A stretch of 64,000 nt of DNA from contig CM018680.1 in NCBI GenBank assembly GCA_009363875.1, forward strand, positions 120,663,027-120,727,026, read 5' to 3'. How positions within the stretch are numbered: position 1 is the first letter of the stretch; each line of letters opens with the position of its first letter. The stretch comes from Mikania micrantha (Eukaryota; Streptophyta; Magnoliopsida; Asterales; Asteraceae). A program made the translations under genes and the position numbers. The notes beneath the pieces are model-generated. The model was given only the letters and a program-made list of their open reading frames with translations, was not told where the DNA came from and did not search any database. Positions 57,290-64,000 of the stretch are shown one piece after another.

Positions 57290-57558
57290 TAGAGGTGAAC
57301 AAAAAAACCGGTTTGGGTTTACAAACCGGTATTTAGTATATCTCAAATTGGTTCCAGCCAAATCGGTTCCCAAACCGGTCTGAACTGCCGGTTTGGCATA
57401 GGTTCGAGATTTTGGCTTTAAAACCGGTTTCCAAACAGGTCCGGTCTGAACCGGTTTCAACTCCCCTTCTCTCAAACCGGTTTCATCCCAAACCGGTTTA
57501 GAACCATTATTGACCAAACCGGACCGGTTCCTAACCCGAACCGGTTTGTGCACCACTA
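57290..57558. mobile_element. hAT-type MITE (269 bp)
   Basis: Ends tagaggtgaac and, inverted, tagtggtgcac. Flanks tgagacgt (57282-57289) and tgagccgt (57559-57566) match 7 of 8. Packed with aaccggtttgg and its complement. Open frames on both strands here are repeat artefacts. Confidence 0.9.
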
Positions 57559-57579
57559 TGAGCCGTCCGTCCATAATGA

Positions 57580-57776
57580 CACCTATATATGTAGGTAACC
57601 CGTCACTTAATTTTGAATTTTCTAGTTGTTTCGGGTTTCAATACGCAGCTCATAACCAAGTCGATCAGCTCGTTAAACAATACAAAGCGGGTCCATATGT
57701 CGAAAAGTACACTTCACCAGATCGACTGACGACCTTATCAATTCCTTCATGGCATGTTGCAATCTTTTTAATTTAA
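57580..57776 (+). pseudogene. Unidentified gene-like fragment
   Basis: An open stretch of about 65 codons with normal-looking composition (YVGNPSLNFEFSSCFGFQY, VDQLVKQYKAGPYVEKYTSP) that differs from the AT-rich surroundings. I do not recognise the family. It ends at TAA 57774-57776 and has no visible upstream exon because an hAT MITE abuts it. May be a captured or decayed exon. Confidence 0.35.
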
Positions 57777-58512
57777 TTTCTCTTATATTTGATGAATGCG
57801 TGGCCAGCCATGTGTAATAAATTATGTGACGGTATGATTTCTTATGCCATATATAACATGCACGGTTAGATTAAACTAAATAAATTTTTTATGTTAAAAT
57901 GTATGGAAAAATCTTAAGCGATTATATCATTAATCAACGACTGTGATCAAATCAAGTTGCCATATGATATTTTAGTCATAACTACTTTTGTTGACTTTTT
58001 ATCAAGTTTTTCTACCTTTTTTAAACGTTAATAACTTTTACACATGAAATTATTTTTTTTTTAAAATATATCATAAAAACGAGCAATTTTTTATCTTCAA
58101 AATTAGTATATCTTTGTACAAGTTATTATGTCTTTTGTATTTCCCGCTTAAAGTTGTATTTTTCTGAACAATTTAATATATAATGATGTTGCAGAATACA
58201 TAATGTCAATAAAAAATGACACAATGACAAGTATAAATAACACAATAATCTTTAAGAAATACACAATTGCCTGTAAAAAAGACACAATGATAAGTATGAA
58301 CAATTTTATACAGGTCATTAATTATGTCTTTTGTACAAGATGTCAAGATATTATGTATGTGATTTGTTGTGTTTCTTTATAAAAAGGAGCCGACTAGAAA
58401 AAAGGTATAATTAAAACAAGAATGCAAGACAATCATCATCGGGTTTGTCATAATGGTGAGGGGATATGATATGGAGGTTTCCTATCTATGTATACAACAT
58501 ATATGAATCATA

Positions 58513-58517
<5 letters not shown>
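57777..58517. other. AT-rich intergenic region
   Basis: 57781-57860 is a diverged copy of 61720-61765 plus 62001-62055, representing the empty site of a SINE. No gene seen in the rest. Confidence 0.5.
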
Positions 58518-58548
<31 letters not shown>

Positions 58549-58597
58549 TGTATGTATGTATGTATGTATGTATGTATGTATGTATGTATGTATATGT
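58518..58597. repeat. (TATG)n microsatellite, about 18 units
   Basis: Nearly pure tatg repeats. The frame over it on the minus strand (repeated His-Thr-Tyr-Ile) is an artefact. Confidence 0.95.
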
Positions 58598-58705
58598 ATG
58601 TTGTGTATATAAACACACTGAAAGGGAGATTGGCTAATTAAATCATCTCCTTCTCTTTTGCTTTCTTCCATCATATCGGGGGGTTTTTTTTTTGTATATA
58701 TACTA

Positions 58706-61047
58706 CTAGGTTATAAACCCGTGTATTACACGGGATGGGTTACAACTTACAAAGAATGATCCAATTAAAATATATAATAATAACGTAATCTGCTATAAAT
58801 GAATACATTTTATAATTACGAAAACAAACTATAAATCTTTGAAAACTTTTTTGTATACATAATTGGACGTGTTTTTTAATAACATTATCATCTTTATCCA
58901 AAATTAAAATTCCATACGATCTTTGCTTTTTGACTCTGGATAAAGTAACATACAATTGTCTTTGTGAAAAACCTGATTGTTTCAATAATAAACCTATATT
59001 TATAACGGTTGGCCTTGACTTTAATTTATTGTCATTGCAAATGATACTGTGAGAGGAACTGTCTTATTTAAATTTAAGCAGATTCTTCTTATCTTACAGT
59101 GTTAGAGCTATTATAGGATAGAATATTAGGTTACTTCTATGACTTCTAAATGCTACTTATGCTTCAATAACAAACTTTAAAGTGAGATGATCTTTAATCT
59201 ACTCATGTTGCATAAACCATTTTTTGATCAACATTGCTTAGTAACAGTATAAGGACACCAACCTTTAGCACTAACTTGTGGTTAGGCAAATTGGAAATTT
59301 TAAGACCATTTAATATGTTAAGTGAGTATAAACTTTGATCAATACCTTTATATAAATGCTCTGATTCATAAATAGTATCTAAACTTAAGTATTTACTTGC
59401 ATCTCCTGAAAATATAGATTACAAGTGATCATTGTTTCATCTACAACATCATTTGGATGCTAAATTGGCATTTTCTTTGGAAAAATTGGAATATTTTAAA
59501 TTCCAAAGAATGAAAGTATAAATAAATTCAATAAGATCATAGTATTTGAATCCATAATCAAATGATCAGCATGTATGTTTAGTAAAACTTTTAGGGATGA
59601 TATAATAAGATGTTTGAATAAATACAATTTTATTAAAAAATGAAGGAAACATATATGTTACAATATTTGAATAAAATTATAAAAATAACAATAATAACAT
59701 TCTTTATTAATTATAAATAAACTTATAGATATAAAGCTCAAAGAGTTTTAAATTAATATTGATATTTATACAAATCAAAAATGACAAAAAAAACATTGTA
59801 TTTAGATGTTTTAATATACATTATTAAAACAAAACTTTGACTCTAGAATGTTGAGTTTATGCAGGTGAAAGAAAATTTAAAAAAAAACTTTATATAATAA
59901 TATGTTTGAATAAAAATAATTTAATTTAAAAGATAAAGAAAAATAAAGTGTGTTACATCATGTGATTAAAAGTAAAAAATAACTATAATAACATTCTTTG
60001 TTAATTAAAAATAACTACATACCCATATAAAAGTAAAGACTTTTAAATTGAAACTCATATTTAAACAAATTAATAATGACAAAGAAAATGTATAATGTAT
60101 AAGATGTTATACAAACAGATATGTACACAAAATGATTATTAAAATTAAACTCTCTTCATAATAATAACGTCATTAAAAGATTAAAACTAATGGAATATTA
60201 ATAAATTTTTGTACATGATATGGATACAAATTAGTGTATTTAACATAGATTTACATAATTTAATGATTAGTAAACATCTTATATGTTTAACATAGTAGTA
60301 GAGGATGACATATGAAAATATTTTATATGATATGAAGAAGTAAATAGTAGAGGAAGAAAAAAGTTTTGCACATATGAATATAGTTAAATAGATTTATATT
60401 TGTTTATATGAAAAATGACTAGGTGATTATATAAGTAAATATATCAGATGAGTAAAATAAGAAAATTTAAAAATGAATTAGTTAAATATTGAGTAGCAAC
60501 ATAAAATAAATATTGATACACTTTTAAATTTTTTGACTTTTGTATTTGATAGAGATAAATTTAAATGACATATTTTTAGGATAAGATTCAGAAATTAGAA
60601 TAAAATTTAAATGAAAATTACTTTAAAAAAGATATAATTTTTGACGAAATGTACGTAATTATTTTTAAATTAAGTAAATAAATATTGAAACAAATTTATT
60701 ATTTGTCAGGGTAAATTACTATTTTTTAGAATAATATGATATGCTAACAATCATATAGTACAATCGAAAGTAATCAAAAGATTAATTATTAAAAAGTTAT
60801 AAAAAAGTTTAAATATTATATTCAAAAGGCAACAATTTGTTACTAAAAAATAGGAGTAATTAAGTTTATATTATTCAAAATAATACTTGAAATTTTTGAA
60901 TGTTTGAATTTGATTTCATGTGTGATTGCCATGTGTCAAAATTAATTTGAAAATTAATGTGCTAATGACAAATGTCAATTTTCAATGTAGGATTATTGTG
61001 GTAATGACAACTAAGCAAAACTATCTTCATTTATTATATTGTATAGA
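58706..61047 (-). mobile_element. Helitron (2342 bp) with helicase remnant
   Basis: Minus strand 5' end A/TCTATACAATATAATAAATG at 61047. Its 3' end has a hairpin (cccgtgt aat acacggg) followed by a short spacer and CTAG/T at 58706-58709, so it is inserted between A and T. The only coding trace is a helicase C-terminal fragment at 58740-59045; the rest is AT-rich. Probably a deletion derivative of an autonomous Helitron. Confidence 0.85.
58740..59045 (-). pseudogene. PIF1-type helicase C-terminal fragment of a Helitron
   Basis: Minus-strand text includes FSQRQLYVTLSRVKKQ, the last conserved helicase motif of Helitron RepHel proteins (consensus HGQLYVALSRV), then ILILDKDDNVIKKH as in their C-termini. 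Upstream in the same strand a degraded match to the INKSQGQT region is visible near 59010-59040. No Rep domain or other helicase motifs remain. Confidence 0.75.
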
Positions 61048-61596
61048 TTTATCAAAGCCAATTAAACATAACCCATAACAACTTGCTGCAGAATATCATC
61101 ATATCATAAATTATGGAACAAAATTAAAGAAATTAAAACATATATATTTGTTTATAGTTAAGAAATCGATCATTACCCGTGGTTTTTGGGATATATATAA
61201 AACATGGGGAAGAAGGCACATGGAGGCTGAAGATCGAGTGGGAATATGAATTGTACGTCAAATAATTAAGTGCACGTGTTTTCCATCCAAAATACGCTGA
61301 TTTTCACGTAGTTTAAAAAAGAAGAAGAACTGTGAGTAAAAATCTTAAAAGCCCTAATTCAAAACCACCGTACGTTTCTACCATGAGAATTCTAATTGAC
61401 TTTTCTTGTTTAGAGACAAAATAAAGAGGATTTATTTTTAAAACATAAATTCTATAAATAAGTAATAATTAATCAACCAATTTATCCCTTAGAATTGAAT
61501 ATTATAAAAAATATGAAAAAAATTATTTGATTGGTTGAGTAACGTTTTCTTTGTTTTCTTCAAAATTATAAGTTTTCTTTTTTAACACTTTCTCTC
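61048..61596. other. AT-rich intergenic region
   Basis: No gene or clear element seen. Confidence 0.5.
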
Positions 61597-62165
61597 TATG
61601 TATGTACGTACGTACGTGTCTATCCATGGAAAATAAAGTAACGCTGAGAAGTTTGATGATCATGTAGGGTATTAATTAATGTTACCAACTCCCCGCATAT
61701 ATATATATAACAATTTCTTTTTTATATTTGATGCATGCATGGCCAGCCACGTGTAATAAATTATGTTTTTTTTGAACGGCGAAGGTCTCAATCGTGTGAA
61801 CCCACTGTTTCAAGGCCATGTCACCAAGGTCTAGTTACCTGAACCTCCCATGAGTCACCACAACCACCCCAGGAGGAAACCCCACTGAGAAAACCTCCTG
61901 ACCCCCCTCAGACCCCTTTTTTCGCTACGGGAGAGATTTGAACCCAAGACCTCCCATTTGAAAAAATCTTGGGGTACCATTAAGGCAATGTCTCATTGGT
62001 GTGTAGTAAATTATGTGATGGTATGGTTTGGCATGCCATACATAACATGCATTACTATACATATGCGCGTGAGTATGTGTCTATTCATGAAAAATTAATA
62101 AAGTAACGCTCAGAAGTTGATGATCATGTACGTTGTTAATTAATGTTACCAACTCCTCATACATA
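61597..62165. repeat. Tandem duplication, about 210 bp unit before SINE insertion
   Basis: Text 'gtgtctatccatggaaaata' to 'taatgttaccaactcc' at 61615-61692 recurs, diverged, at 62076-62152. The first unit carries the SINE at 61766-62000, which explains the present spacing of about 460 bp. Confidence 0.75.
61766..62000 (-). mobile_element. tRNA-derived SINE (235 bp)
   Basis: Minus strand. A-tail is the T run at 61766-61773. Target duplication gtgtaataaattatg (61751-61765) and gtgtagtaaattatg (62001-62015), 14 of 15 matching. Minus-strand box B-like gggttcaaatctc (about 61930-61942) and a box A-like taatggtacccc (about 61973-61984). An uninterrupted version of the target is preserved at about 57810-57825. 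Confidence 0.9.
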
Positions 62166-62498
62166 CATACTTAGGGAAGAGTTCAACGGTTAACCATTGA
62201 TTCCTTAATTATTATGATAATCGAATAAATACATGTTATTACTTTGGGGCCCACATTATATTTGTTTGTATTATATCCTAGGTCATTAACCCGTATAGTA
62301 CACAAATTTAATATAAAATATTAAATATATAGTTAGTAAAGAAAATTTAGCAATTATAAAACGATATTTTGATATAGAATGATTAATTTACATATTAATA
62401 AATATTTTAAATAATAAAAAAATAATTATGCGTTAAAGTAATAAGACGTAGTTATTCGGTTATCGCAATAAGGAAGGATTAACAATTGAATCATTCCC

Positions 62499-62547
<49 letters not shown>

Positions 62548-64000
62548 ATGAGTTTGTGTGTGTATGTGTGTGTATTTAAGGTTTCTCTCTAAGATCAGGT
62601 TTTTACATGATACAGTCCTTACACGCTAGGTTAAAAGCATGTGTATTACACGCTAGGTTAAAAGCATGTGTATTACACATATTAAATAAATAGATTTTAG
62701 TATTATTTATTTTAAATAGTATATCATATATTATTTGAAGATATTTAATGAAAATATAAAATTATTAACTTTTAACAAAATCATATTATTATTATTTAAT
62801 GAAAGAAAAAATATAAAATAAAAATATAAAAAACAATGTCATATAAAATTGAAATTAAAAGAGTTAACCCTTAAATCCTAATATTTCTAATCATTTCAAA
62901 TCCAGAAAAAAGAAAAAAGTGTGTTGCAATGTTGCATTATAAATCATATAAAAATTTACATGTTTATTCTAAACCCATTTCTTTTATGTATAAGTCGGCC
63001 TTCTTGGTTAATTATAGTAGGGGATATGACCTGATCCAAATTATTCTGGCTTTTAATTTGAACTAATGACCAAAAAAAAAACAGATCTATTCGCTTTTTG
63101 CCGACAACCCATGTGAACGTACAACAAAAAAAATATTGGTGAACGTCAGACTCTTCTTACCGATTGGGCTCATGGCCAGCATAAGTGAGGTAAATCGCGT
63201 AACACAGAGAAAATTAGGTGATACCGGACTTTGAACCCTATACGTTCATTATATATATTCACCCCCTTGCCACCATCACGGGGACAAAATTTAAGTGATG
63301 TGTATATGGGTACTTATATTAAAACTTGTCTGTTATACATGTTAAATAAATGTATTTTAAATTTCATGGTATATAATTTTCGTAATTAGTGGGTAAATTC
63401 GTAATTAGTGTATGACATTTCATCCACATCTGCTACTTGGAGTAGTGGATCACCTGTTTCTAAAAACTATTCTCCAAACAACCCAAAATCCATGAAGGGA
63501 AGTTGAAACCAACTAGATCAAAAAAAAAATCCGTGTATGTGTTGTATTATTTCGTATTTATATACATTCTTATTATACGATAATTTACCAAAAAAGGAAA
63601 ATAAAAGTTGTATGTAAAGTTATGTTAAACAAAATATAGATTTTTCTTAAAACATTATTCGAGTGAACTAAAAGAAAATCGTTAAACAAAATTATATATA
63701 TTTTTTAAAACAAACCAAAAAATTTCTTTTTTATATTTATATGTGACATATAGACCTCTATTCTATGTATTTTCTACTCATAACCACAAGTGAAGTAAAC
63801 AAGAAAAATAAGTGAAGCCTCACGTATATAACCAGATTAGACACTATCTAAGGGAATTTAAGGTTGTCAGTAGTTAGTAGTAATATATGCTACATGCAGT
63901 ACTATAGATGTCTTACAGCTACTGTGCCAGAGAATTTAAGGTTGCAATTTTTCCACTTAATTTACGCTAGGCATTGGTACATACCTTAAGTATGAATTAG
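62166..64000. other. AT-rich intergenic region
   Basis: (TA)n(TG)n microsatellite at 62513-62546. Degraded Helitron-end-like text at 62277-62300 (cctaggtcattaacccgtat) and a 27 bp tandem duplication at 62621-62674. A box-B-like gtttgaaccc on neither strand is convincing at 63230. No gene seen. Confidence 0.45.
62621..62674. repeat. 27 bp tandem duplication resembling a Helitron end
   Basis: Unit acacgctaggttaaaagcat plus gtgtatt, two exact copies. Each has CTAG next to a gtgtattacac hairpin-like stretch, as in Helitron 3' ends. Confidence 0.7.

Noticed and set aside
57260..57574. Minus-strand frame rich in Pro, Val and Lys across the aaccggtttgg repeats
   Set aside because: Explained by the hAT MITE subterminal repeats at 57290-57558.
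58486..58674. Frame with repeated His-Thr-Tyr-Ile
   Set aside because: Translation of the (TATG)n microsatellite.
1..64000. tRNA and rRNA genes
   Set aside because: tRNA-like box A and B motifs seen belong to SINEs with A-tails and target duplications; no cloverleaf or rRNA stretch was recognised by eye.

Overview
The window is nuclear DNA of a flowering plant. It has spliced genes, a DYW-class PPR gene, and dense nested plant transposons (Ty3/gypsy chromoviruses and a Tat-type element, hAT MITEs, Helitrons, tRNA-derived SINEs). The mix of Tekay-type elements with about 3 kb LTRs suggests a eudicot, perhaps Asteraceae, but that family-level guess is only an impression. There are two convincing host protein genes; almost everything else recognisable is mobile DNA.

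Layout. 1-18059: two nested Tekay-type chromoviruses. The outer element (7015-18059) keeps an open gag-pol frame, an extra upstream acidic coiled-coil ORF and a predicted in-phase 78 bp intron in gag; its LTRs differ by 5 substitutions and 1 indel over about 2.2 kb. A second element (1-7014, left part outside the window) sits inside its 5' LTR. That element has LTRs identical over the 696 bp comparable here but keeps only a broken integrase and chromodomain tail, so it is probably non-autonomous. 18060-27319: a host gene island with a PKP4-like plastid pyruvate kinase gene (+, four coding exons) converging on a single-exon EMB2261-like DYW PPR gene (-). The Arabidopsis counterparts carry consecutive locus numbers (At3g49160, At3g49170), so this looks like conserved microsynteny. 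A hAT MITE with a perfect 8 bp target duplication lies just upstream of the PKP4 coding start, probably in a leader intron.

27320-40509: AT-rich intergenic DNA with a 700 bp hAT element, a SINE, a cluster of ATACGGGCCGTAT-like palindromes, a 3.6 kb chromovirus 5' LTR with three tandem arrays and a truncated gag, a foldback element and a 458 bp Helitron. 40515-50870: a complete Tat-lineage element on the minus strand with a perfect target duplication (agaac). Its gag-pol is one frame with four in-frame stops and no frameshift. On the opposite strand it carries an intact four-exon antisense ORF of about 461 aa. 50871-64000: more nested repeats, including a degenerate tandem array hit by a SINE that was itself hit by an LTR element now reduced to a solo LTR; two hAT MITEs; a 2.3 kb Helitron with a helicase remnant; and a SINE whose empty site survives 4 kb away.

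The two host genes have unrelated roles (plastid carbon metabolism and organelle RNA processing) and share only location. The signals most worth following up are the spliced antisense ORF of the Tat element, the predicted gag intron and upstream ORF of the outer chromovirus, and the defective chromovirus with identical LTRs.
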